From: Dactylorhiza incarnata
Lineage: Eukaryota > Streptophyta > Magnoliopsida > Asparagales > Orchidaceae
Reading direction: 5' to 3'
NCBI GenBank assembly: GCA_033032865.1
Contig: JAWHQI010000068.1
Coordinates: 2,852,001 to 2,916,000, forward strand
Length of the DNA: 64,000 nt
Shown: positions 21,528-32,152 of the stretch, piece by piece
Layout: every line of letters begins with the position of its first letter
How positions within the stretch are numbered: the first letter of the stretch is position 1
Notes under the pieces: generated by a model
Told to the model about the DNA's origin: nothing
What the model saw: only the letters and a program-made list of their open reading frames with translations
Database searches by the model: none
Translations under genes and position numbers: made by a program

Positions 21528-22393
21528 CCCCCTTAGGAGCAAACCATGACAGTAGGCCGAGGAAGAGGAGGAAGAGGAGGAAGAGGGGAGGGGTGGTGTT
21601 GCGCTATTGTTATATCCACCAGGAGGAAGGCCACGCGACGACCACCTGCCCGGAGTTTCTGGAGATAAGGGCTAGAGGTCAGCAACAACAGCGACCAGTA
21701 AGGATAAAAGAAGTGCTACCCGGAGAGGGGGAAGATTGGTTTGAAGACTGGGCAGACGTGGGAGCTAGGGGGATCGAAGTGATCCATGGAGAGGTGGGGA
21801 TAGAGGCAACTCGCAAGAGGAGCTTCCAGGTAATGTTCAGGAGGATCATCGCGTCGACCTCCTAAACCCCACCCCTCTCGGAGAAGCTCACCTTCTCGTC
21901 GGAGGACATGCCAGACTATGAAGATTCGTTCTGTGACGCCTTGGTGATCTAGACGACAATCAAGAACTTCACGGTCTCCCGGATCTTGGTCGACAACGGG
22001 AGATCCGTGAATGTAATATTCAAGAAGGCCTTTGACGCGATGGAGGTGGAGGCGAAGAGGGTGAAGGCCTCATATAGGCCGTTGTTTGGATTTTCAGGGG
22101 AGAGGAAGGTGGTCGAGGGAGGAGTCAGTCTCTAGGTGACGTTGGGAGGGGTCCCGAGGAACTGTCGGTTCATCATTGTCGACGCTCCGAGCAGCTATAA
22201 TGCGATTTTCGGACTCACTCTCATCAGCAACTTTCGATGCGTCCCCTCATCATTCCATCAGTGGTTGAAGTTCCACAACTGAGGAGTTCAGGTCCGAATC
22301 CGGGGGGGATGCGAAGGTGGCGAGGCAGTGCTACGTGACTGCCGTCCACACCATCTCCTGGATGGCGAAGGCTGAGAGGGTAGACAAAGAGTT
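21528..22393 (+). pseudogene. Ty3/gypsy gag-protease remnant (G2)
   Basis: After the insertion the frame gives a gag C-terminal knuckle-like segment, CYIHQEEGHATTTCPEF (about 21606-21656), then an aspartic-protease region. There RILVDNGRSVNVIF (about 21982-22023) stands where intact elements have a D[NT]G[ST]S active-site motif, followed by VDAPSSYNAIFG and CVPSSFHQWLKF. In-frame stops occur at about 21949, 22132 and 22278, and the ORF from 21593 ends at 21865. Clearly non-functional. The reverse transcriptase is absent because family H sequence starts at 22394. Confidence 0.75.
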
Positions 22394-23779
22394 TGTAAGA
22401 CCCCACTTTTTTTTCTTTCAAAAACCCGGGTCTTATGTTCAGAACCGCCGCTTTGCGGTGACACCCTCGTTTAGGAAGGTCGCCACTACAAAATGCTGAT
22501 CCTGCCGGCCATATCGATCGCAATAGAAGAAAAGTTTACAATTAGTTATCTAGAAATCAAGTCCACATCACATCAATATAAAATCATTAAAAAAGATGTC
22601 CACATAAGATAATTGAATAAAAGGCACGGTAATAATAAAGGGCTCATGCCCTGTACATCAATTCCTCACTACAATTTCACTCGCGGAAGCATAAACTACT
22701 AAAGATAAAAGACACTCACGGATCCTGTCATCGGTGCTCCCGTGCTAGACTATCCCGCCTCCATCTGCATCGGCCTCTAGTGCTGCAACATCTCCTCGGT
22801 CCCTTAAAATGATAAGGTCCACCGATCGTTAGTCAAAAAGACTAAGCCAATCCCCCACCCCCTCCCTCGGTGACTCCTAGACACCGCGCGGGAAGGATGA
22901 AGCGGAGGACATCATGGGGTAAAATCAAAAGCAGGTGACAATGAGTCTAACTACGGAAGGGTCTATAGGTAAGCAATATATTGTACAATGAGTGAAGCAG
23001 TAGGAAGTAAAACAGTAGCAAGTAAGCAGTAGTAATAGGTAAAGCAATAGTAAAGAAAGGCACTAAGAAAAATAGTAATAAGAATAAGTAACCTTAATTT
23101 ATAGGAATGCCCACACAAACTTATAGATCAAGGGGTCGTTTAGCAGGGCCTATCGTATAAAAAGTCCCATAACCAATTTATACGATACGGGTAGGGGTTG
23201 AAATGCAATGTTTATGCTATGTCATGCAAGGTGTGCAGTTTAAATGTTATGTTCATACAAGTGCAACTCACACACTATGACTCTATGCGCACAGACCTTT
23301 AGTTCCCCCTTTTTGGAGCTAGCAAAACTCCTAGGATACTTCTCTAGTGGAAAACGGAAGTGGTGGGTTGGGCCTCGCCCACCTTTAGGTTGGTATCTGC
23401 ACTACCTAACCTAGACCTATCGTATGCCTCAACGCTAAGAACACAACAACGGAGCTCCTGCGTACTCTTACTGGTTAGTCCACCAGACTTTTCTTTGGTA
23501 AAGTGTTAACCACACTTACCGAGCCAAAGTATCGACATCGGAGCGACGACCGTCGTCACTATTGACCCACCACCTTATGCACATACAATATGTCCTACTA
23601 TACCCCGAGCCATAAGCTCCCCAGGCTAACCTGCCCGTCATCATAACCTTTCGAGCCAACGGCTCGCCGGACCAACCTTTCTGTACCAATAAGCATTACT
23701 GAGTAACAAGCTCACCAGGCTAGCTAGTCCAATGCTACAACCACCGAGCCTACCGCTCGTAAAACCAAACAAAACTAAC
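22394..23779 (+). repeat. LTR family H copy H2, left part
   Basis: It starts TGTAAGACCCCAC at 22394 inside the G2 protease region and matches H1 for its first 500 bp. It carries no open frame with recognisable content. The copy is interrupted by solo LTR F at 23780 and by element A at 25674. The preceding five bases, GAGTT, are a candidate target duplication, but I could not find the right end with confidence. Confidence 0.6.
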
Positions 23780-25533
23780 TGATAAAGTAGTTTTTATATA
23801 AGTTTTTAATAGAAAATTTTGTAATTATTTAATATGAATTTTCCTTTTTATGTCAATTTTAGGTTATAAGTAGTTCTTTTTGTAATTTTGATTCTAACTT
23901 AGCCTAATTTTAATATTTGCAGATTTCTGGGACAAATCGGGAAAAATCACATGTCACGCCCTCGGTCACGCCCGTGACCAAGGGCGTGTAACCTGAAGAT
24001 CAGTCCAGAGTCGCAGCCGTGCTGTTGAGCTAGTCCACACCCAGTCACGCCCCAGGTCACGCCCGTGACCCAAAGTCACGCCCGTGACCGGGGGCGTGTA
24101 ATTTTAGCATCTGCCACGTGGAGCCGCCGTCGAGACGAGAAGCTGCCGTTGAGAAGTCAACTTGAGTCACGCCCGTGACCCAAAGTCACGCCCGTGACCT
24201 TCCCGCGTGATCCAAGCACGCCGCCGCGGCGTCTGGCTAGCCCATGCCGCATTAAATGAAGCCTTCCTGAGTCACGCCCGTGACCCAATTGTCACGCCCG
24301 TGACATGTGCGATTTTCTCCCGCCGTCACGCCAAGCCCACGCCGCGACCGGATCCGATGCTGCAGAGATTACACGCCCTAGGTCACGCCCGTGACCGAGG
24401 GCGTGTAACATGAAATTTTTGCCTATAAATTCAGAGGCTCTCCTTGAGTTCAAGGTTCAGAATTTTGGAGTGGGGAAGGTGCTGCTGGAGCCAATCTTGA
24501 GTAGTTTTCCTTTTTCATGTTCATGTTCATGTCTCTTTATTTTCATGCTCTCTTCCTTTTCTAATGCAATGTATTAGCTTTCCTTTAGTGCAATAGTCTA
24601 GTTTAAGCTTGTAATCTTGTTTTTCCTAGCTTGCAATTTCCTTTCTTAAGTCTTGTAATAGTTTTTTCATTTAAATAAAAAAATAGTTTGTTCTCTTTAT
24701 TTTGTCTCCTCCTTAGCTAAAATTTCTTAATATGCATTTTTATTTTTCTTCCTCTTCCCCCTCCACCATGATTAACTAATCCTCATTAGTACTCGATCAA
24801 AATGATCCGAGGATGAGTTAGACAAGTTATGATTTTCTAAAGTTTTCTTTTTCCGTTTTTATAAACACTTGAATTATCCTTGATTTTTAATTAGTAAGGC
24901 CATACTTTCGATATATGGTTTTCGCTTAAGTTTTCATATTTAGTTAGCCGAGAGGCTCAAAGTATGAATCGATCACTCAAGGGTAAAGAGAGTTGCACGC
25001 ACCCCTCGAGAGAGGATGACGTAAATCTCCCGGATTGGAGTCAAATCCAATAGTGGGGTTCACCTCGTAAAGCAAGTTTTAGGTAATCGATTATAGGACG
25101 AGAGTCCGGTTGATTTTTCCTAATCTTAGTTGGGCATTAACCTCGAGAGAGGCATGTTCGAGCTTCGGGAACCTCCACGGTCAAGTAGTTCAATTTAAAC
25201 GGAATTAGATTTAATTTCTTTTTACTTGTCTTTTCTCACTCCAAGGTGACTTTTGATTGAGTACTAGCCTCTTTTATCATCATCTAAACCCTTAATTTAG
25301 CTTGCAATTTCTCTTTTTTTTAGCTAAGAACCAAAACCCCAAAATATCATTAGATAAGATAATAGTGACTTTCCTCAAAGTAGAAGTAATCAACGCGCCC
25401 CGTGGAATACGACCTTGGTATTTCTTAATATCCTATACTATAGACGATAAGGTACACTTGCCTTTATCGGATATAGTTTTGGAGAAAATCTCAACCCTTC
25501 ACTAAAATTTCAAAACCGCAAAAATCTATATCA
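23780..25533 (+). mobile_element. Solo LTR of family F
   Basis: A 1754-bp TGATAAAG...ATATCA segment flanked by CTAAC at 23775-23779 and 25534-25538. The upstream half (U3) holds eight copies of the palindrome GTCACGCCCGTGAC at 23965, 24056, 24075, 24166, 24185, 24271, 24291 and 24382. A TATAAAT box follows at 24424. A downstream block (24960-25065, GCACGC...GATGACGTAAATC... CAAATCCAATAGTG) is shared with the LTRs of element D. One LTR with perfect duplications implies recombinational loss of the internal region. Confidence 0.85.
24424..24430 (+). promoter_or_regulatory. TATA box of solo LTR F
   Basis: TATAAAT lies 29 bp after the last of the eight U3 palindromes, the expected place for the LTR promoter and U3/R boundary. 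Promoter activity is inferred, not shown. Confidence 0.5.
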
Positions 25534-25538
25534 CTAAC

Positions 25539-25673
25539 CTCCCGTAACCACTGGGTGTGGGTGTGTGGATTATTAAGTTAATCTTGCACCGCCATTTATT
25601 CCTACATTTTATGGTTAACCATGAACTCCCCGAGGACTACCCTGTGAAGGGCTCACTACGGTACTAGGAGCTA
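25539..25673 (+). repeat. Family H segment between solo LTR F and element A
   Basis: The short piece of the host repeat that continues after F's right duplication and ends with AGCTA (25669-25673), the left target duplication of element A. Nothing coding is present. Confidence 0.5.
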
Positions 25674-27224
25674 TGATGCGCAAATCTCGCACACCGCTAT
25701 AGGCGGTAGCTAGACTGCGGCACGAAACGGCAGTGCACCGATCGTTCAAGTAATATAAAATGGGAATGAATCCCCAAGTATCGATCTCGAAGGAACACAG
25801 TAAGGTGGAGTTAATGTTCGAGGAAGGACTTGAGATAAAAGTCCTAAAGGTCGGATGGAATGCGGGAGAGTTGGTTTGGCTTTTGGAAAATAAAAGAAAA
25901 CAACTACAACTACTCCTATGCAGGCCTTGAGCGCACTGCTTCGCTAGGCGGGATGAAAACTAGGCAGGCCTTGTACGCGCTGCTTCACAAGGGAGGATGG
26001 ACGAGTAGGCAAGCAAAATCGAACTGTGCAGGCCTTGAGCGCACTGCTTCGTTAGGCGAATGGATTGCACGGGCCGCTATGCCACGCTTCGCTAGGCGGA
26101 TGGACTAGTAGTCTTACGGAATGAGGGTCGCAAGCACCTCTTCGACAAGCACGCCACTAGCAATTGCTAGTGCGACATACGAACGTGACGGCGGGATGGA
26201 GGATGGAATGGGGCGCTCCTCAGATCACATAAACCACAAACATAACCACAAAACTATGGAAAATTATACTAATAATATTTAGGGTTTATGGACATCATTC
26301 ATACAGAAACATACAACCACACATATCAAATAGAATCAGCAAAAATAACAAGGAGGAGGTAAGATTACAACCGAAGCACGAAGACTCGTTGGAGATTCAC
26401 GGCCGGAATCTAGGGTTGTCAATCCTCGTCCGGGCTCGGTCTTCAACTGTCGTTCGGGGTAGAAGAGGGCTGTCACTACCTCCCAATGGACCCGTCTTCT
26501 TCGTCAATAGCCTTCAGCCACGATCTTACCGGAGAACTCCAAGGATATAGTGCAAAATCCGTTGAAATGGAGTTTGAAAGCTTCTGAATGATGGAGGAGG
26601 CCTAGAGGATGCTACAGCTCGAGATTGGCGTGAAGAATATGCCCGGAGCTCCTCCCGAAGGTGGGCGGCGATGGAGTGGCGAAGAGGGCGCTCTGGAGAG
26701 AGAAAACGGCGCTGGAAATGACCTAAAATTGAAGGAGGTTTGACTGTTTTCGCGGAGCAGCTATTTATAGACAGGTGCAGATTTTTGTTCATGCACGACC
26801 AAACGCACGACCGTGCGTTAAAATCACACGACCAAAACCAGAAAGCTATTTTGGGCCATAAATGAACGCGCACGATCGCAGCAGACCGTGCGTGAGTAAA
26901 ATGCATGATTTTGCGATTCATGCAAACATGAAAACTGGGAATAATTGATGATCTACCCACCTGCAAAGCACTAAACAAGCTGGGGCTCCTACCACCAGCA
27001 CACAGAAATATATAATAGCAACAAAATAAAGGCATGGGGAGCATCATGTGCTTACCCCCAGCAGAATAGTGCGCAATTGCACACCACAATGGGCCAAAAT
27101 ATGCACTTCGTGTGAGAAGAATGAACAAGTGAAATATAGGCATTAATGAACTGAAAGTGAAGTGCAAGTGTGTGAAAACTAGCCCAAATGAGTCCAAAAA
27201 TGTGTATATAATTGGGACTCATCA
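25674..27224 (-). repeat. 3' LTR of element A
   Basis: Minus-strand LTR ending GCGCATCA at 25674. Direct repeats of an 'aggccttgagcgc.ctgcttcg' type unit lie in its U5-like half (25921, 25970, 26030). A TATAAATAG box on the minus strand sits near 26763-26771. Upstream (26800-26900) are CACGAC/GTCGTG-type words. The 223-codon frame at 26526-27197 crosses the presumed promoter and has no known similarity. Confidence 0.9.
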
Positions 27225-29358
27225 CACCCCCAGACTTACCTATTTGCGCGTCCCGAGCAAACTATCTCCCATGTGGACTTGAAAAATCATAAGCTGGCGT
27301 AGTAATTGAATATGCGGAGTACCATGCGAAGTCGCTTACTTGCACTTGTAGAAACTTTAGTAGAAAAATCTTTTAAACATGCAAAGTAGATTAACATTTT
27401 CTAAATTGCGTATCTACTTAATATTATTACTCGTAATTTGAATCGCGGTGAATCCTTTGGTCACGCATAGGTGGAAAGTGGCTTGATCACTAAGTGGAGT
27501 ATTACTAAAGATCGAAGATCGGGACAACCTCCAAAGAAATCCATCAATGACGATGGCCATAAGCTTGCCCGTTCACACTCTCTCCACGGCACTGGTTACA
27601 TTCAATGTGCAAATCAATAGGACTTTAGGTTATGATTTAGGCTTAGGCTACGATGTGGTAAACAATAATAAATGTGGGGGTTTAGCACACATAACCCAAA
27701 TGAGCTCGCAATAAAAACACTATCCCAGCAATAATAAAAATGTGTACACCACACCCCCAGACTTAAACATGAACCTATGGGGGGTGTATACCGCCTATTT
27801 ACATCTCTTTGCACATTTTTTTTCGACTTTCATTTTTTTCACAATTTTTTTTCTTTTCAACTTTATAACTTTGCACAATTAATAACAAAGACAGCTATAT
27901 CTTCAATAACGCATTTCCACCACAATCACAAATATACACCGCATCAACACCCAACCTTTTTTAAATGCAAAAATTGCTTGAGCTCATAATTTGGTGTGCG
28001 ATTAGGATAGTCATTTTGGCTTTGGTGAATTGAAGGTGGAGCTGAATCAAGAGGTGGGGGTTAGGCACAAAATGGTTAAGCAAGGATAGAGCATGTAGGA
28101 ATGGTGCAAAGGCTCAACCGGGCCAACGAATGGCCTATATCACACTTGCACAAATGAACTAACCTATACCCATGCTTCAAGAGTCGCTAGGGGCAAGTTC
28201 TTAGCCACCGAGAAAGAATATCCTTCCTCCCGACTCGAGCAATACATCACTAGTGATCGCATACACACTCACCTACACTACCATCGGATTCTACTGGATT
28301 CACGAATTACGAGTAGAATAAACAGTATTCACGCAATTAGAAAATTATAAAACTAAATGCACGAGAAAAAGCTAATTCTACATGAATTCTACACATAACA
28401 CGAGCACTCGACTAGGAGCACTACAAGAGTCGACATGTTACTTCACAACTCAATCCTATGCCAGCACAAAAAAAACTTTCCAATCGAACATGAAAAATTG
28501 GATTTGACCCAAGACGCTCAAAACAAGTGAGTACGCGCTCAAGTGGGTGTAGTGATGTGCATGGAAAAAGCTGAAAATTATTGAATTTTGAAAAGTAAAA
28601 ATGAAATTTGCTTTTGGTATGCAGATGAAGTGGTGCACGGGCATGTGGGTAATAAAGATCGTTACACTCTCCCCCAGACTTATGACATACTATGCGTGGA
28701 AATAATGTAACATTACAATCTAAAGCAAGAAGAGGGGAAGAGGTTACCCAATGCTCAGTAAATGAACATACCAGAAGATTGGCGTTAAACTCTGAAAATT
28801 TAGCTCCAAGAGTCTACCACCAAGGAAAATGCCGCGCACCTGCAGGCAAAAGACTCCTCGCAAAAATATATAAAACTAAACTATGAGCATATTAGGGAAA
28901 AATAAAAGAAACAAAAACTTGGGTTGTCTCCCATCAACGCTTTTGTTTACCGTCCTTAAGCTGGACTTAATACCTGTATTAAGCAGTTTTAATAATAGTC
29001 CAAGCATAGAGCAAAAGATAGTAAATCCTAAATATTACATGCCTCAAAATGATCAACTATATGTTGATTTAAAATAGTAACTAGAAATAAAAGAAATGTG
29101 TCCGGAGACCCAACAGCAGCAGTCAAGAGGATCAGGAGCTTTCCATCTCCATATTTCGTCTTTCTTCATCCTCTTCCTCTCCTCCAACCTGCGGTCATGG
29201 ATGAAGTAACGCTTTCCGCCCTGCATCCAGTCTTTCAAGGAAAAATCAGGCAATGATGATGAAGTGGAATAGACGATTGAATTCATCATTGCCAACTGCT
29301 TTCCCTGCCAAGACTGCCTCTCAAAATTACCCAAGAATGGGTATATAAATTCAAGCAC

Positions 29359-30369
29359 CTACAGAGGGATAAATGAAATATCAGACATTAATGCAAGAGG
29401 GGAAGCAGGAAGGATGAACTTATCAGTATAATCACTAAAAGAAAGAGGATTAGGAAATAAACTAGATGAAGAACTAAAAGAATCAAACAAAGGAGGAGTG
29501 ATCCCGGTTTCACTCCTGGCAGGATCTAAGCACAGATCACTGTCGGTATCATATGAGTCGTAACGAGGGGAACCCAGGAGCTCGGGGTCCTCGGTGGTGA
29601 GCTGGATGTCCCTATCCAAGAAGTAAGTAAATACCTCCTCCTCGGAAAGAGAATCCTCCTCATCCCACCGCGGTGCGTCATCGTGTTCAAAGGTATCACA
29701 CTCCCCATCAGAGAGAATGAAATCCTCGTCCCACCTTGGCGCAACCTCAGGCGCCGAATCAACCACCCGCACGACATCATCAGCCGACTCACTAAAGATA
29801 GGAGTAGATGACTTTTGCAAGGAATGCGGAGGAACCAGACTGCTCTCATGATCATAAAATAAATGAGCAGTCGCCTCCGCGAAAATATCCACAGACGCCT
29901 CCCCGCAGGAAGAACCAGAATCTGCACACCATACTGGTGCATCCATGAGTTCCCAATCCTCTCCCTGTTGACCATCGAATGAGTGCACATCGTCACTCAA
30001 GGGAAGCTCATAAAAGGGGATTGAGGGACCCATGAAAGAGCTGTACGCGGCGAGAGATTCCTCGGTAATCTCCAAGGGCAAAGATCGAGCAAGATGTGCG
30101 ATGTCAGTGTAGGGGCCAGGCAACACTCTGGTGGGCCTGTCCGCAGTAGTCTCCCGTAAACGGGGGGATGCTGCGTACACGTCCTCAGAGGGGGAAGGAT
30201 CGCACAGACGAGGGCAATCCTTCACCATATGGCCTAAACCTTGACATAGCAAGCACCTAATACAATGCTCAGCATTTAAAGCAGTCATGGCGTCGATGTA
30301 TCGACGCAAAGTGTCATAGAGGCGACACTCGACTTCAGAATACATCACAGAAATATGTGGATTAAACAA
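29359..30369 (-). CDS. Acidic CCHC zinc-knuckle protein of element A
   Basis: 336 residues. A single zinc knuckle CLLCQGLGHMVKDC (C-x2-C-x4-H-x4-C, about residues 41-54) is followed by a long region rich in Asp, Glu and Ser with many short acidic clusters (for example DEEDSLSEEE), ending SDISFIPL. Zinc knuckles bind nucleic acid in retroelement Gag proteins, but no capsid (Retrotrans_gag) domain, protease or polymerase is visible, so it is not an ordinary Gag. It is the only plausible protein of element A and starts about 200 nt inside the primer-binding site. It is related in layout, not closely in sequence, to the ORFs of B, C and D. A nucleocapsid-like or trans-acting role is inferred. Confidence 0.75.
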   Translation of the reverse strand: MFNPHISVMYSEVECRLYDTLRRYIDAMTALNAEHCIRCLLCQGLGHMVKDCPRLCDPSPSEDVYAASPRLRETTADRPTRVLPGPYTDIAHLARSLPLEITEESLAAYSSFMGPSIPFYELPLSDDVHSFDGQQGEDWELMDAPVWCADSGSSCGEASVDIFAEATAHLFYDHESSLVPPHSLQKSSTPIFSESADDVVRVVDSAPEVAPRWDEDFILSDGECDTFEHDDAPRWDEEDSLSEEEVFTYFLDRDIQLTTEDPELLGSPRYDSYDTDSDLCLDPARSETGITPPLFDSFSSSSSLFPNPLSFSDYTDKFILPASPLALMSDISFIPL

Positions 30370-30572
30370 AAATCAATAATTCCTTGCAAAATAAAACTAC
30401 ACGCAACCAGAATTAAATGAACATCTGCTACAGAAAAGCCGAAACTAGATAAAGGAAGAAATGAAATAGAAATATCAAATTTTAACACTAAAATAAACAA
30501 AAGAAATGGTATAAACAAATGGAGAAGAGCTACAATCTCTCGACTCCCTCTCTAGCAACTCACACGTCTGTG

Positions 30573-30592
30573 TTCCCCGGCAACGGCGCCAA
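30573..30592 (-). other. tRNA-Asp primer-binding site of element A
   Basis: On the minus strand, directly after the 5' LTR (ATCA) and a short AGTTTT spacer, lies TGGCGCCGTTGCCGGGGA, complementary to the last 18 nt of plant tRNA-Asp with its CCA tail. The same primer type is used by Athila-like Ty3/gypsy elements, a possible helper group. Confidence 0.85.
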
Positions 30593-30597
30593 AAACT

Positions 30598-32147
30598 TGA
30601 TGCGCAAATCTCGCACACCGCTATAGGCGGTAGCTAGACTGCCACACGAAACGGCAGTGTACCGATCGTTCAAGTAATATAAAATGGGAATGAATCCCCA
30701 AGTATCGATCTCGGAGGAACACAGTAATGTGGAGTTAATGTTCGAGGAAGGACTTGAGATAGAAGTTCTAAAGGTCGGATGGAATGCGGGAGAGTTGGTT
30801 TGGCTTTTGGAAAATAAAAGAAAACAACTACAACTACTCCTATGCAGGCCTTGAGCGCACTGCTTCGCTAGGCGGGATGAAAACTAGGCAGGCCTTGTAC
30901 GCGCTGCTTCACAAGGGCGGATGGACGAGTAGGCAAGCGGAATCGAACTGTGCAGGCCTTGAGCGCACTGCTTCGTTAGGCGAATGGATTACACGGGCCG
31001 CTATGCCACGCTTCGCTAGGCGGATGGACGAGTAGTCTTACGGAATGAGGGTTGCAAACACCTCTTCGACAAGCATGCCACTAGCAATTGCTAGTGCGGC
31101 ATACGAACGTGACGGCGGGATGGAGGATGGAATGGGGCGCTCCTCAAATCACATAAACCACAAACATAACCACAAAACTATGGAAAATTACACTAATAAT
31201 ATTTAGGGTTTATGGACATCATTCATACAGAAACATACAACCACACATATCAAATAGAATCAGCAAAAATAACAAGGAGGAGGTAAGATTACACCGAAGC
31301 ATGAAGACTCGTTGGAGATTCACGGCCGGAATCTAGGGTTGTCAATCCTCGTCCGGGCTCGGTCTTCGACTGTCGTCCGGGGTAGAAGAGGGCTGTCACT
31401 ACCTCCCAATGGACCCATCTTCTTCGTCAATAGCCTTCAACCACGATCTTACCGGAGAACTCCAAGGATATAGTGCAAAATCCATTGAAATGGAGTTTGA
31501 AAGCTTCTGAATGATGGACGAGGCCTAGAGGATGCTCCGGCTCGAGATTGGCATGAAGAATATGCCTGGAGCTCCTCCCGAAGGTGGGCGGCGATGGAGT
31601 GGCGAAGAGGGCGCTCTGGAGCGAGAAAACGGCGCTGGAAATGACCTAAAATCGAAGGAGGTTCGACTGTTTTCGCGGAGCAGCTATTTATAGACAGGTG
31701 CAGATTTTTGTTCATGCACGACCAAACGCACGACGGGGCGTTAAAAACACACGACCAAAACCAGAAAGCTGTTTTGGGCCATAAATGAACGCGCGCGATC
31801 GCAGCAGACCGTGCGTGAGTAAAACGCACGACCGTGCGATTCATGCAGACATGAAAACTGGGCATAATTGATGATCTACCCACCTGCAAAGCACAAAACA
31901 AGCTGGGGCTCCTACCACCAGCACACAGAAATATATAATAACAACAAAATAAAGACATGGGGAGCATCATGTGCTTACCCCCAGCAGAATAGTGCGCAAT
32001 TGCACACCACAATGGGCCAAAATATGCACTTCGTGTGAGAAGAATGAACAAGTGAAATATAGGCATTAATGAACTGAAAGTGAAGTGCAAGTGCGTTAAA
32101 ACTAGCCCAAATGAGTCCAAAAATGTGTATATAATTGGGACTCATCA
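30598..32147 (-). repeat. 5' LTR of element A
   Basis: Same length and order as the 3' LTR, with scattered substitutions (for example in the first 70 bases, three differences). Its outer end is joined to AGCTA at 32148-32152. Confidence 0.9.
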
Positions 32148-32152
32148 AGCTA

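Larger units (their letters stand above)
25674..32147 (-). mobile_element. Element A: complete non-autonomous LTR retrotransposon
   Basis: A 6474-bp element on the minus strand with TSD AGCTA at 25669-25673 and 32148-32152. Its 3' LTR is 25674-27224 and its 5' LTR 30598-32147 (about 1550 bp each, TGAT...ATCA). The primer-binding site beside the 5' LTR reads TGGCGCCGTTGCCGGGGA on the minus strand, a perfect match to the 3' end of tRNA-Asp. A polypurine tract AAGTCTGGGGGTG abuts the 3' LTR (27225-27237). The 3.4-kb interior holds only one protein gene (29359-30369) and no protease, reverse transcriptase or integrase. The LTR pair differs at perhaps 3 percent of sites, judged from 17 residue differences over a 223-codon stretch, so it is older than element C. 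Confidence 0.92.

Noticed and set aside
26526..27197. 223-codon frame in the element A 3' LTR, also open in the 5' LTR (31449-32120)
   Set aside because: It crosses the presumed LTR promoter, has no known domain, and the two copies differ at about as many residues as expected from neutral drift; openness reflects the shared origin of the LTRs.
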